Below are positions 1 through 9,179 of a stretch of 64,000 nt of DNA, in pieces (position 1 is the stretch's first letter; each line of letters begins with the position of its first letter). A program made the position numbers and the translations under genes. This DNA comes from NC2004 sp050874905 (GTDB lineage: Bacteria > Bacillota > Clostridia > Lachnospirales > Lachnospiraceae): the NCBI GenBank assembly GCA_050874905.1, contig JBNMLP010000008.1, forward strand, positions 59,137-123,136. Reading direction: 5' to 3'. Below the pieces are notes generated by a model that saw only the letters and a list, made by a program, of their open reading frames with translations, was not told the DNA's origin and did not search any database.

Positions 1-274
1 TTATCTTCGCATCCGGATATAAATTTTTTACCGCCTCTGCCAATACATGGGAAGTAGTATGCCAGTATGCTTTTTTACCTTCCGGATCATCAAACGTTAA
101 AATATTCAAATTACAATCTTCGTTTACAACGGTACGAAGATCTACTACTTTTCCGTTAATTTCTCCGGCACATGCTACTCTTGCCAGACCTTCACTAATG
201 TCTCTTGCAATGTCAATGACAGACATGCCTGCTTCGTATTCCTTACTGGAACCATCCTTTAATGTTACTATCAT
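1..274 (-). CDS. thrS: Threonyl-tRNA synthetase, N-terminal part (runs off window)
   Basis: Only the first 91 codons are inside the window. They encode a TGS domain (start MIVTLKDGSSKEYEAG) followed by the beginning of the N2 editing domain with the HTTSH motif, matching the HxxxH editing site of bacterial ThrRS. The full enzyme would charge tRNA-Thr with threonine in the cytoplasm. The ATG at 274 follows a GGAGGAAT ribosome site. It is preceded by a T-box leader, which fits an aminoacyl-tRNA synthetase gene controlled by uncharged tRNA-Thr. The catalytic domain lies outside the window, so the identity rests on the N-terminus and the T-box. Confidence 0.93.
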   Translation of the reverse strand, partial: MIVTLKDGSSKEYEAGMSVIDIARDISEGLARVACAGEINGKVVDLRTVVNEDCNLNILTFDDPEGKKAYWHTTSHVLAEAVKNLYPDAKI

Positions 275-305
275 GTTCTATTCCTCCATTCTTTTTGTCA
301 GAGAT

Positions 306-568
306 AAAAAAAGTCCCTGACATATTACTATGCCAGGGACGAGATCACTCGCGGTTCCACCCTGTTTCGCAGGAAAAGAATCCAAAATAAAATGTTTCTT
401 TCTCTACGCCACTCAATTCAAGATGATAACGGTATCTGACCGGACCGGATTAAGGTCACTCCGAGATGGTCTTCCATTTTATCCGCATGAAACCTTTTCA
501 GCTTCCGGCTTCTCTCTGTTACGCTTTCCTAAAATGTACTCTTCTCTTCTTCGTTTTTTCTTTTTATG
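306..568 (-). promoter_or_regulatory. T-box leader RNA of thrS
   Basis: The minus strand carries the T-box bulge sequence AGGGTGGAACCGCG (350-363), directly followed by a terminator whose stem is GTCCCTG/CAGGGAC (313-340) and a U run (306-312). Upstream are a Stem I-like segment with AGAGAGAAGCCGG and a GTGACC segment containing ACC, a threonine codon and so the candidate specifier. The T-box family senses uncharged tRNA and prevents termination. The specifier assignment is my inference; the T-box class itself is clear. Confidence 0.93.
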
Positions 569-574
569 GTACTT

Positions 575-603
575 ATCTTATGCCGTTTATTTTCAAATGT
601 CAA
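575..603 (-). promoter_or_regulatory. Promoter of the thrS T-box transcript
   Basis: On the minus strand a perfect -35 TTGACA (598-603) is separated by 17 bp from TAAGAT (575-580). It puts the transcription start near 568, just upstream of the T-box. Confidence 0.8.
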
Positions 604-610
604 GCACAAA

Positions 611-1597
611 TCAAAACAAATCTTCACTCACCGGAATCTGCATCATTTCTGTCAGATCCCCTTCTTTGTTGATCAGCAGCCAGAGCTTTACGTACATAGC
701 AACCGGAGAAGCCGGAGGCAGGAAATGCAGATCCGTATCCAGTGCCTTCACACTTTCATACTGCGTCTCTCCTGTTGCGCCCACAACAAACACCGGAATT
801 CCTGCACGGTTCAGCTGCTTCATAAACTTCTCAAAATGAGGAGTCTTGTTGCACAAAGTTCCGGAATGGTAGGTATTCATTAAAACTGCTTTTGCATCTG
901 AGAACACAGACGGAAGCTGCATGCCAGGATAAGAAAAAATACGCTGCACGGAACGATCTTCGCTCAACATTTTCACACCGAGACCCTCTTCCGTACTTTC
1001 GCCTTTTTTATATGCTGCATTTTCCTGATAAACGCCATTTTCATAGTAACCAAGATACTGGTCAAAAATGCTGTAAATCTCATCACTCAGCGGAAGATGC
1101 GGCAGCACTCTTGTCGCCCGGTGAATATATACCTTTTTGTCATGATTCTGGTAGGCAATATAACATCCCGGTCTTCCCTGATCCAGAATAAAGTCCGCAG
1201 CCGCTTCAAAGTTTGCCACACCATTGGCTCTTTCATCCTCCAACACATAATTGCTGGACGCAAATAAAATCGGGATCTTCGTGTCCGCAAACATGTAATC
1301 CATCGCTGCCGCCATATACTGCACAGTATCTGTCCCATGCAGTACAATGATCCCTTTATAGTCTCTTGACATGTTTTCCCGGATACACGATGCTAAACAG
1401 TTGATCGTAGCCGCTGTCACATTTTCACTTAAAATGTAGTACGGATTTACCGTATCAAAAAATACATTTTTAAAATCTTCTCTGGAATTCACGATCTGCT
1501 CCAGAAGCTGATGTTTTTTTGCTTCATCCACAGCTACATATTCTCCTGATACAGAACTTCCAATCGTTCCACCTGTATAGATTACTAAGATCTTCAA
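611..1597 (-). CDS. ansA: L-asparaginase, cytoplasmic type
   Basis: The 328-residue product should hydrolyse asparagine to aspartate and ammonia. It shows both signature threonine motifs of the family: TGGTIGS near residue 8 and HGTDTVQ near residue 88. There is no signal peptide, so it is the cytoplasmic type I form. The start codon is TTG, chosen because GGAGGAATCAGA precedes it and because TTGA overlaps the stop of ppk1 by 4 bases, implying translational coupling. It is the last gene of the ppx-ppk1-ansA operon. An asparaginase-like enzyme with another amide substrate cannot be excluded. Confidence 0.87.
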   Translation of the reverse strand: MKILVIYTGGTIGSSVSGEYVAVDEAKKHQLLEQIVNSREDFKNVFFDTVNPYYILSENVTAATINCLASCIRENMSRDYKGIIVLHGTDTVQYMAAAMDYMFADTKIPILFASSNYVLEDERANGVANFEAAADFILDQGRPGCYIAYQNHDKKVYIHRATRVLPHLPLSDEIYSIFDQYLGYYENGVYQENAAYKKGESTEEGLGVKMLSEDRSVQRIFSYPGMQLPSVFSDAKAVLMNTYHSGTLCNKTPHFEKFMKQLNRAGIPVFVVGATGETQYESVKALDTDLHFLPPASPVAMYVKLWLLINKEGDLTEMMQIPVSEDLF

Positions 1598-3738
1598 TCT
1601 GATTCCTCCTTTTTGAGTACCGGAGCAATGATCGGTTCAAACACTCTGCGATCCTGTATTTTTTTATCCGGTACATTTTGTTTTGCCTGCTCGCAGAAAT
1701 AATCCTGTGAGTTGATACTTTCTTTTCCTCTGCGATCCGGTTTGACGTAACTGCCGTCCGGATTCAGAATATGGGCTTTCACATTATCCGAAAGTTCTAC
1801 TTCCAGAATATGTACGACCTCTTCCTTGAGCACTTCATCCTCGACTGGAAAGAGTATTTCCACACGGCGGTTTAAATTACGCGGCATCCAGTCCGCACTG
1901 GACATATACACTTCATCCCAGCCGTCATTGTAAAAATAATAAATGCGGCTGTGCTCCAAAAAGTTACCAACAATAGAACGCACTGTAATATTTTCGCTGA
2001 TACCAGGTATACCTACCTTTAAGCAGCAAATTCCACGTACGATCAGATCAATCTTTACTCCAGCTGCCGAAGCCTCATAAAGAGCTGCAATGATGCCATG
2101 ATCGCAAAGGGAATTCATCTTTGCTACAATTCTGGCTTCCTTGCCTTCCTCTGCATGCTTTTGCTCCCGTCTGATCAATTCTAAGAAACGATCCCGAAGC
2201 CAGATCGGGGCACAGGCAAGCTTGTTCCAGACCGGTGGCTCTGAATAACCGGAAAGCATATTAAAGACTGCGGTTGCATCCTCACCAATCAGTTCTGAAG
2301 CGGTGAACATACCAAGATCTGTATATAATTTTGCAGTACTGTCATTGTAGTTACCCGTTCCCAGATGTACATAGCGGCGGATACCATCTTCTTCCCGGCG
2401 TACCACCAATGTGATCTTACTGTGCGTCTTTAAGCCCACCAGGCCATAAATAACATGGCAGCCTGCCTGTTCCAGCTTCTTCGCCCAGATAATATTATTT
2501 TCCTCGTCAAAACGTGCTTTTAATTCTACTAAAACCGTGACCTGCTTTCCGTTTTCTGCTGCCTGCGCAAGTGCTGCAATGATCGGGGAATGTCCCGATA
2601 CGCGGTATAACGTCTGCTTAATCGCCAGCACAGAAGGATCTTTTGCCGCAAGCTTTACAAAGTCCACGACCGGATCAAACGTTTCATACGGATGGTGCAG
2701 TAAAATGTCACGCTTTCGGATCTGCTCAAACAGATTCTGATCCGGCACCAGCATCTTTGCCGGCTGTGGCACCCACTTTTTGTAACGCAGGTGTTCAAAT
2801 TCCGGCATACCGCTGATCTTCATAAGAAAAGTCAGATCCAACGGTCCCTGAATGGAAAAAACATCCTCGTCATTAACGGACAGCTGTTTTTTCAATTCTT
2901 TCAGCAGTTTTTTGTCTGCATGCGCCTCGATCTCCAACTTGATCACCTCGCCCCATTGACGACGTTTTAACTGTTTTTCAATCTCCTGCAGCAGATCTTC
3001 TGCCTCTTCCTCATCGATGCTTAGATCTGCATTTCTCATAATACGATAAGGATGTGCACAAATGACACGATTATTCAAAAAGAGCTTTTGCAAGTTCTTT
3101 TCTATGATCTCCTCTAAGAGGATCACCTTTTTTCCTTCCCCTTCTTCTGCTGGAAGTGGCACGATCCTCGGAAGCACTGACGGCACCTGTACAGTGGCAA
3201 GATCATACTCTCCACCATGATCCCGGTTCGAGATCAACGCAGCAATGTTCAGTGTCTTATTTCTGACCAGAGGAAATGGTCTTGAGGAATCTACCGCCAT
3301 CGGTGTCAGTACCGGATAAACATTTTTCTCAAAGTAGTCATCCACATAGACAGCCTGTTTTTCATTCAACTGTTCATAATGCTCGATCAAATGGAAACCT
3401 TCTTTTTTCATGGCAGGAAGCAGCATCCGGTTTAAAGTATGATACTGATCCTCCATCAACTGATGGGTTTTTTCATTGATCGCAGCAAGCTGTTCTTTTG
3501 CCGTCATACCGGCAATATCTTTTTTGGTATATCCGGCATGCTCCTGATCCTTTAACGATGCCACACGCACCATAAAAAATTCATCCAGATTCGATGCCGT
3601 AATACTAAGAAATTTGATCCGTTCAAACAGTGGTATGCTCTTATCCTGCGCCTCATGCAGCACCCGGTAATTGAAATCAATCCACGACAGTTCCCGGTTA
3701 GAGTAATATTCCGGTCTGGTATACTTCTTATCTGCCAT
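1594..3738 (-). CDS. ppk1: Polyphosphate kinase 1
   Basis: The 714-residue protein makes polyphosphate from ATP reversibly. Family landmarks are clear: the N-terminal NRELSWIDFNYRVLHEA, the active-site region with KTHSK (about residue 437, the phosphorylated histidine region) and the second histidine block HLGTGNYND (about 456). Length agrees with PPK1. Its ATG overlaps the TAA of the upstream ppx by one base (TAATG) and its TGA overlaps the next gene, so the three genes should be made from one message. Having synthesis and degradation enzymes in one coupled operon suggests balanced polyphosphate turnover. Confidence 0.95.
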   Translation of the reverse strand: MADKKYTRPEYYSNRELSWIDFNYRVLHEAQDKSIPLFERIKFLSITASNLDEFFMVRVASLKDQEHAGYTKKDIAGMTAKEQLAAINEKTHQLMEDQYHTLNRMLLPAMKKEGFHLIEHYEQLNEKQAVYVDDYFEKNVYPVLTPMAVDSSRPFPLVRNKTLNIAALISNRDHGGEYDLATVQVPSVLPRIVPLPAEEGEGKKVILLEEIIEKNLQKLFLNNRVICAHPYRIMRNADLSIDEEEAEDLLQEIEKQLKRRQWGEVIKLEIEAHADKKLLKELKKQLSVNDEDVFSIQGPLDLTFLMKISGMPEFEHLRYKKWVPQPAKMLVPDQNLFEQIRKRDILLHHPYETFDPVVDFVKLAAKDPSVLAIKQTLYRVSGHSPIIAALAQAAENGKQVTVLVELKARFDEENNIIWAKKLEQAGCHVIYGLVGLKTHSKITLVVRREEDGIRRYVHLGTGNYNDSTAKLYTDLGMFTASELIGEDATAVFNMLSGYSEPPVWNKLACAPIWLRDRFLELIRREQKHAEEGKEARIVAKMNSLCDHGIIAALYEASAAGVKIDLIVRGICCLKVGIPGISENITVRSIVGNFLEHSRIYYFYNDGWDEVYMSSADWMPRNLNRRVEILFPVEDEVLKEEVVHILEVELSDNVKAHILNPDGSYVKPDRRGKESINSQDYFCEQAKQNVPDKKIQDRRVFEPIIAPVLKKEESD

Positions 3739-5273
3739 TAAAACGACCTCCTTTGCTTGATCATCGGACGGATTCCATAAACTTCTTCAAAGAAATCTGC
3801 CTTACTTTTAAACAGTGCCTTTTCTAAAGAAATGTCTTCGATCGCATCAGTAGAAAGGATCAATTTGTTCTCATGAAGTGCCACCTTGATCTTGGTGATC
3901 TTTTGCTTGTGGCTGCGGTCTAAGGCATTGGCAACACGTAAGATTGCCGTCAGCTTGCTGATCAATATGTATTCTTCCCTGCTAAGTTCCCCTTCTATCC
4001 GGTCATAAGACGGAAGCCAGACCGTATTATACTTCACCAAATTGGCAACCAGCTGTCTTTCCTTATGAGAAAGGCCAATGATCTCTGTCCCCATGATGAT
4101 ATTGTAGCCATCCGCTCCACCAGAATTCATATTTACATACTTGCCACAGTCATGCAGGATCACCGCAAGCTGCAACAGCAGGCGGGAACGCTTATTTAAC
4201 CCGTGGATCTTCTTCATCCGGTCAAAAATCTCCAATGCGATCACCATAACATCATTGATATGTGTTTTATTACAATGGTACCGTTTTGCCAGATTTTTGG
4301 AAATGGAAAGAATATCCTCCTCAAAATTGTGATTCAGCACCACCTTCTTCTTCTGGTCTGCATAATCTGCTGCGATCGCATCACACAGATCGATCCCCGG
4401 CGTCCAGATAAGCTCTGCTTTGGAACGATCCAAAAACATTTTATAAACGATTGCAGCCGGAAGTAAAAGATTCGCTACCTCCACCGGAATTCCGTATTTC
4501 ATGCTCATATGCTGCGGCTTGATATGCTGTACCCGTTCGTAGATCAGGTTGATCTGCTCCTGAGTAACGGATTTTTTAATGGAAAGTTCCGGCACGAGCT
4601 TCACCAGTGCAGAAATCTCATCCCCTACCGCAATGATATTTTTTATAGTATGGTCTTTCATATAAAAGTTCTCAAAAGTAGACAACTCATTGCCAATATA
4701 CTCTTTGATCATGTCCTGAAAACCACTGACACGTTCCTGTTCGTTCTCCAGCAATCCCTGCACCCGCATCGCTCCAATGCGCAGTTTCTGCGATACTGCA
4801 AGTGCCTGTTTATCAAATATGGAAATCTGTACACTTCCCGCCCCCATATCCAGTATCGCTGTATCCTTCTGGATCACCGCATTAAAATCGGATGTATGGC
4901 TGGCAATTCCCTTATACATCAGGTAATGTCGCTCAGAGTTACTTACAATGCGGACAGAAAGTCCGGTACGAAGTGCGATCTGATCCAAGATTACTTCGCG
5001 GTTTGCCGCTTCACGGATCGCCGTCGAACCATAGGCAAGATACTCCGTTACCTTGTATTCTTTCATTTTCTCTTTAAACCGCAGCAATACCTGACAAAGT
5101 TCCTCTACCAGTTCATAAGAGATTTTCCCGATCCGGAATGTATCTCTTCCAAGTGCCAGGTATTGACTGACATAATCCAATGTTTTGATCCCTTTCGACG
5201 CACTGATCTGATAGATCTTCATCGAAACATCATTTGACCCCACATCAATCGCTGCAAACAATGTATATGCCAT
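3738..5273 (-). CDS. ppx: Exopolyphosphatase / Ppx-GppA phosphatase with HD domain
   Basis: The N-terminal half has the actin-like ATPase fold of Ppx/GppA phosphatases: AIDVGSNDVSMKIYQ at the start and DMGAGSVQIS near residue 145. The C-terminal part contains an HD phosphohydrolase motif (LHDCGKY, about residue 375). Family knowledge predicts removal of terminal phosphate from polyphosphate or hydrolysis of pppGpp. A GTG nine bases upstream is in frame but lies inside the SD (AGAGGTG), so I prefer the ATG at 5273. It is the first gene of the operon with ppk1. Polyphosphate versus pppGpp preference is not visible in the sequence. Confidence 0.9.
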   Translation of the reverse strand: MAYTLFAAIDVGSNDVSMKIYQISASKGIKTLDYVSQYLALGRDTFRIGKISYELVEELCQVLLRFKEKMKEYKVTEYLAYGSTAIREAANREVILDQIALRTGLSVRIVSNSERHYLMYKGIASHTSDFNAVIQKDTAILDMGAGSVQISIFDKQALAVSQKLRIGAMRVQGLLENEQERVSGFQDMIKEYIGNELSTFENFYMKDHTIKNIIAVGDEISALVKLVPELSIKKSVTQEQINLIYERVQHIKPQHMSMKYGIPVEVANLLLPAAIVYKMFLDRSKAELIWTPGIDLCDAIAADYADQKKKVVLNHNFEEDILSISKNLAKRYHCNKTHINDVMVIALEIFDRMKKIHGLNKRSRLLLQLAVILHDCGKYVNMNSGGADGYNIIMGTEIIGLSHKERQLVANLVKYNTVWLPSYDRIEGELSREEYILISKLTAILRVANALDRSHKQKITKIKVALHENKLILSTDAIEDISLEKALFKSKADFFEEVYGIRPMIKQRRSF

Positions 5274-5348
5274 AATCATCACCTCTTCTCTTCATTTTAC
5301 TAAAAACAGGAGAAAAAAACCACTCTTTCTTGTTTCTTTTTTATCTGA

Positions 5349-5378
5349 AAAAGGATCACCCCTCACGGATGATCCTTT
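5349..5378 (-). terminator. Terminator after the cold-shock gene
   Basis: Inverted repeat AAAGGATCA...TGATCCTTT followed on the minus strand by TTTC. It lies between csp and ppx and would end the csp transcript. Confidence 0.75.
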
Positions 5379-5429
5379 GAATCAATGTCTCTTTAAAATG
5401 TATTTCTATCAAAAAATAGTACGCTTCAA

Positions 5430-5633
5430 TTAGGCAATGACACTTACTTCTGTAGCCTGTGGTCCCTTCTCACCATCTACTACTTCAAACTGAACTTTCT
5501 GGCCATCTTCCAATGACTTGTATCCATCTGCAACGATTCCAGAGAAGTGTACGAATACATCGTTACCCTCTTCATCAGAGATAAAGCCAAATCCTTTTTT
5601 TGCGTTGAACCATTTTACAGTACCTTGTTTCAT
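5430..5633 (-). CDS. Cold-shock protein, CspA family
   Basis: The 67-residue product is one cold-shock domain, a single-stranded nucleic acid chaperone. It begins MKQGTVKWFNAKKGFGFI, containing RNP1 (KGFGFI), followed by RNP2-like VFVHFS. I chose the ATG at 5633 because GGAGGAACAGGAAAC sits just upstream and family members start here; a longer open frame to 5684 has no homologous N-terminus. The gene stands alone with its own promoter (5696-5725) and terminator. The 5-prime leader is about 55 nt, shorter than the thermosensing cspA leader of E. coli. Confidence 0.95.
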   Translation of the reverse strand: MKQGTVKWFNAKKGFGFISDEEGNDVFVHFSGIVADGYKSLEDGQKVQFEVVDGEKGPQATEVSVIA

Positions 5634-5695
5634 GTTTCCTGTTCCTCCATAAACTAAAAATGTATACCCGGTCATCTCTTGCACCGAGCAGGTAT

Positions 5696-5725
5696 ATTAT
5701 ACCACAGAAAAACAGACTCCGTCAA
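5696..5725 (-). promoter_or_regulatory. Promoter of csp
   Basis: Minus-strand TTGACG (5720-5725), 18-bp spacer, TATAAT (5696-5701). Confidence 0.75.
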
Positions 5726-5752
5726 ACGATTTCCTGCGTAAAATCTACTTTT

Positions 5753-6658
5753 TCAAAGCATCAGGATACGTGCTTTTTCGGCATCATAATAATAAATATT
5801 TTCGGATAACACATCCCCCTTGGAGACGGTTGTTTCGTTAGCTTCCTTCACCATATTTTTAAAATACGAAACACTCTGCCCCTCCTGTTGTGGAACGAGC
5901 AGCATTTCATGAATACTGCTCGGAAACAGATAAAAGCTGCCGTGTAATCTTTGGGATACCTGTGAAAGCACCCCATGATAAAGCACCACACCGGCTCCAT
6001 TGACCCGCTGCTCATTCGTCAGGACATACATTTTGCAGTTCAGCTCCTCCAGTTCCTGTGCAGGCGGCGCGCCATCCATTTTCTCAAGCAAAGCAACCAT
6101 ATCATGACATTCCCATGGAAAAAGCCGCTCTGTATTGTCACGTGCCACCTCATAAAGCTCCGGCACCGTGATATTCCAAAGCTGGCATTCCCGATTCGTG
6201 ATCAGTGCCGAAGCAATTCCCACCTCATCCTGATGTGCCAGCCAGCGGAATGTGATCGCGAGGTCATGCCACATAATATATGGTGCATCCGCTAAAAGTT
6301 CCCTGTTTTTCTCATAATTTAAAAGCCGCAGAACAATATGTTCTTTCATCCTGGAATAGTCGGAGATCTGTTCTACATCCACCATCATACTACCGCAATG
6401 CATCCGGTAAAAACGTGCCATATCAGAAAGCAGATCTGTAAATGATTCCCCTTCCTCATAGCGTCGGTAATAGTGATCTAAATAAATCGATGGGGAACAA
6501 TTTTTCCCTTCCGGTAAGATCTGTAATGCCCACAGCCTGATCCCATTATTTTTAGTTACTTCATGCACATAAATCCGGGCATTTTCACACTCAGGTAGCA
6601 CCGTTAAGATCTGCTCCTGCACCATTTCCCGGAATCGTGTAAACGATTGTTTTTCCAT
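5753..6658 (-). CDS. DUF5688 family protein
   Basis: This 301-residue soluble protein matches the DUF5688 family as I know it from Lachnospiraceae: an N-terminal region with SPSIYLDHYYRRYEEGE, a middle LRLLNYEKNRELL, and a C-terminal block around PSSIHEMLLVP. No catalytic motif or membrane segment is visible and its function is unknown. The ATG at 6658 follows GAGGAGG. It has its own promoter (6721-6750), is monocistronic, and sits between hisC and csp. Family members often occur in multiple copies per genome; I see only one here. Confidence 0.8.
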   Translation of the reverse strand: MEKQSFTRFREMVQEQILTVLPECENARIYVHEVTKNNGIRLWALQILPEGKNCSPSIYLDHYYRRYEEGESFTDLLSDMARFYRMHCGSMMVDVEQISDYSRMKEHIVLRLLNYEKNRELLADAPYIMWHDLAITFRWLAHQDEVGIASALITNRECQLWNITVPELYEVARDNTERLFPWECHDMVALLEKMDGAPPAQELEELNCKMYVLTNEQRVNGAGVVLYHGVLSQVSQRLHGSFYLFPSSIHEMLLVPQQEGQSVSYFKNMVKEANETTVSKGDVLSENIYYYDAEKARILML

Positions 6659-6720
6659 AATCCTCCTCGTTCATCTGCCTTCGTCAAGGCGCATTTTGCG
6701 TGCATGCATCACATAATTTT

Positions 6721-6750
6721 ATTATAGGATCTAACGGCACCTCTGTCCAA
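6721..6750 (-). promoter_or_regulatory. Promoter of the DUF5688 gene
   Basis: Minus-strand TTGGAC (6745-6750), 18-bp spacer, TATAAT (6721-6726). Confidence 0.65.
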
Positions 6751-6776
6751 AACTTTGTGGTTGTCAGGCAAAGTCG

Positions 6777-6817
6777 AAAAAACACGAAGCATTGGAAGAA
6801 TCCATTGCTTCGTGTCG
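6777..6817 (-). terminator. Second (distal) terminator of the hisC operon
   Basis: Stem CACGAAGCA-ATGG/CCAATGCTTCGTG with one mismatch, followed on the minus strand by TTTTTT. It is the stronger of two tandem hairpins after hisC. Confidence 0.75.
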
Positions 6818-6835
6818 AATATTACAGAATGATTG

Positions 6836-6862
6836 AAAGAAAAGTCGAAATCACTTCGACAT
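6836..6862 (-). terminator. First (proximal) terminator of the hisC operon
   Basis: A short stem GTCGAA/TTCGAC (6844-6860) followed by TTTTCTTTC on the minus strand, immediately after the hisC stop. Confidence 0.55.
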
Positions 6863-6867
6863 ATCTT

Positions 6868-7917
6868 CTAGTTCAAATATGCTTTTAAAAAGTCTAAAAA
6901 GGCGTGCATTTCTTCATCGGTTCCGATCGTGATACGCAGATAATTGTCGATGCGCGGCTTGTCAAAGTAGCGCACATAAATATGCTCTTTTCTTGCCGCC
7001 TCAAAAATATCCTTTGCCTTCGCCGTTTTATGGGTGACAAATAAAAAGTTGGAGCTGCTGTCTTCAAATACAAATCCCAGCTTTCTCATCTCTTCACTGA
7101 ACCATTTGCGTGTATCCATGATCTTTTGTACATGCTCTTTAAAATAAGGCTCATCCTCTAAGGATGCCACGCCGAGTGTGATGGCAGCCTGATTCATCGT
7201 ATAGGAATTATAAGACTGTTTCACATCATTCAATGCCTGTATCAGATCTTTGCTTCCCATACAGTAACCGATCCGCATTCCGGCTAAAGAACGGGATTTA
7301 GAATAAGTGCGTACCACCAAAAGATTGTCATACCGGGAAAGAAGCGGCAGTGCGCTTTCTCCACCAAAATCAATGTAGGCTTCATCTACGATTACAACAC
7401 TGTCTGGATTGTTCTTTACAATTTCTTCCACAAAAGATACCGGTTCTAATATTCCGGTCGGTGCATTGGGATTTGGAAATACAATACCACCATTTGGAAT
7501 TAGATAATCATCTAACTTCAAATGAAACTGCTCATCCAGCGGCTGTTTCGTATACGGAATGCGGAACAAATCTGCCCACACATCATAAAAAGAATAGGTG
7601 ATATCCGGAAACAGGATTGGTTTGCCTGAATTAAAAAAGGTCAGAAAACTCATCGCGAGAACATCATCCGATCCTACTCCAACAAATACCTGTTCGTCTT
7701 GAAGTCCATGATACTCTGCCAATGCATGCACCAGTTTGGATACCGTAGGATCCGGATACAGTCGTAACCGGTCAATACAAGCACACATTGCTTCTACCTT
7801 TGGTGATGGCGGGTATGGATTTTCATTGGTATTTAATTTGATCACATCATTTTCTTTTGGCTGTTCTCCCGGAACATAAGGAGTTACTTTCCGGATATTA
7901 TCTTTCCATTTTTGCAT
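6868..7917 (-). CDS. hisC: Histidinol-phosphate aminotransferase
   Basis: This PLP-dependent fold-type I enzyme converts imidazole-acetol phosphate and glutamate to histidinol phosphate. The 349-residue protein begins MQKWKDNIRKVTPYVPGEQ, has the substrate-site LNTNENPYPPSP, VDEAYIDFGG before the cofactor, and the PLP lysine in YSKSRSLAGMRIGY near residue 207. I chose the ATG at 7917, which follows GGAGGTAGACAA, rather than the longer frame to 7935. It follows another aminotransferase by about 40 bp, so the two are probably cotranscribed. Other his genes are not in view, so use on phenylalanine or tyrosine is possible. Confidence 0.9.
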   Translation of the reverse strand: MQKWKDNIRKVTPYVPGEQPKENDVIKLNTNENPYPPSPKVEAMCACIDRLRLYPDPTVSKLVHALAEYHGLQDEQVFVGVGSDDVLAMSFLTFFNSGKPILFPDITYSFYDVWADLFRIPYTKQPLDEQFHLKLDDYLIPNGGIVFPNPNAPTGILEPVSFVEEIVKNNPDSVVIVDEAYIDFGGESALPLLSRYDNLLVVRTYSKSRSLAGMRIGYCMGSKDLIQALNDVKQSYNSYTMNQAAITLGVASLEDEPYFKEHVQKIMDTRKWFSEEMRKLGFVFEDSSSNFLFVTHKTAKAKDIFEAARKEHIYVRYFDKPRIDNYLRITIGTDEEMHAFLDFLKAYLN

Positions 7918-7958
7918 TTGTCTACCTCCACACATTAGATAAATATCTAATATCTATT

Positions 7959-9152
7959 CTAACCTCTGTATTCTTTCATCAGTTTTTCAAACAATGGGAG
8001 TGCACGCTCTACTCTTTCCGTCGGTACACAGTAAGACAAACGGAAATGTCCCTTGCAGGAGAAGCTGTCGCTTGGAACCAGCAGCAGGTCATACGCCTGT
8101 GCGCGCTTACAAAACGCTCCGGCGTCCTCTTCCAAACATTTCGGGAAAATGTAAAATGTACCATCCGGTTTCACTACAGAGTAACCCATATCGGTTAAGC
8201 TGTCATATAAAATGTTTCGGTTCTTTTCATAAATCGAAATATCAGAAACTTCATTGACACAGTCACGCACTACCATCTGGAACAGAGATGGTACCCCGAC
8301 GTAGCCAAGCTCTCTTGCCGCTGCTCCGATCGTACCAAACATCAGGTCTGCATCGGCAATCTCATCTGTAAATGCAATGTATCCCACACGTTCTCCCGGA
8401 AGAGACAAGGATTTACTATAAGAATAGCATACCAGTGTATTCTTGTAATACTTTGGTACATAAGGCACTGTCTTTTTGTCAAATATGATCTCACGATATG
8501 GCTCATCAGAAATGATATAGATCGGACGGCCATATTTATTGCTTGCTTCCTCTAAAACAGCAGCCAGTTTCTGAATCGTTTCTTCTGAATAAACAACACC
8601 GGTTGGGTTGTTCGGGCTGTTGATGATGACTGCTCTTGTATGTTCATTGATACTCTGCTCTAATGCCGTAAAATTAATCTGGAAATCAGAAGGATCTGCA
8701 CTCACCTCTGTCACCTTTACACCTGCCCCTTCAATAAAGCATTTATACTCCGGGAAATATGGTGCACAGACAATGATCTCATCCCCACATCCGGCATCGG
8801 CTAACACACGGAAGCAAAGAGAGATCGCTCCTGCTGCACCGATCGTCATAAAAATGTTATTTTTATGATAGTTCATACCATAGCGGGCATTTAAGTTATC
8901 TGCGATCGCCTGTCTGGTATCGTCATATCCTACGGCACTTGGGTATCCATGGACAAAACAAGGGTCCTCCGTGTTCAACAGACGGATCGCTGTTTCATTG
9001 ACAGCAGCAGGTGCCGGAACGCTTGGATTTCCGATACTGAAATCAAATACATTTTCTGCTCCGACAACTGCGGCACGCTGTTTTCCATATTCAAAGATCT
9101 CACGGATGACAGAGCTTTGTCCTGCCACCTTTGCATATTTTTGTGCTAACAT
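7959..9152 (-). CDS. Class I aminotransferase, aspartate-type
   Basis: The 397-residue PLP enzyme has DFSIGNPSVPAP near the start, GYPSAVGYDDTR, NSPNNPTGVVYS, ISDEPYREI, and the PLP lysine in YSYSKSLSLPGERVGY near residue 246. These mark the aspartate/aromatic aminotransferase group (class I, subgroup I-beta type). It probably transfers amino groups between glutamate and oxaloacetate or an aromatic keto acid; the exact substrate cannot be read from the sequence. It is followed by hisC in the same direction and preceded by a flavin reductase gene by 27 bp. Confidence 0.82.
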   Translation of the reverse strand: MLAQKYAKVAGQSSVIREIFEYGKQRAAVVGAENVFDFSIGNPSVPAPAAVNETAIRLLNTEDPCFVHGYPSAVGYDDTRQAIADNLNARYGMNYHKNNIFMTIGAAGAISLCFRVLADAGCGDEIIVCAPYFPEYKCFIEGAGVKVTEVSADPSDFQINFTALEQSINEHTRAVIINSPNNPTGVVYSEETIQKLAAVLEEASNKYGRPIYIISDEPYREIIFDKKTVPYVPKYYKNTLVCYSYSKSLSLPGERVGYIAFTDEIADADLMFGTIGAAARELGYVGVPSLFQMVVRDCVNEVSDISIYEKNRNILYDSLTDMGYSVVKPDGTFYIFPKCLEEDAGAFCKRAQAYDLLLVPSDSFSCKGHFRLSYCVPTERVERALPLFEKLMKEYRG

Positions 9153-9179
9153 AATCTTCCTCCTTGGCTTTCCTGTTCT

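Noticed and set aside
4509..5237. Long plus-strand open frame (242 codons) opposite ppx
   Set aside because: It lies wholly antisense to a well-supported gene, has no ribosome site, and its product is Cys/Phe/His-rich in the way typical of reverse-strand reading.
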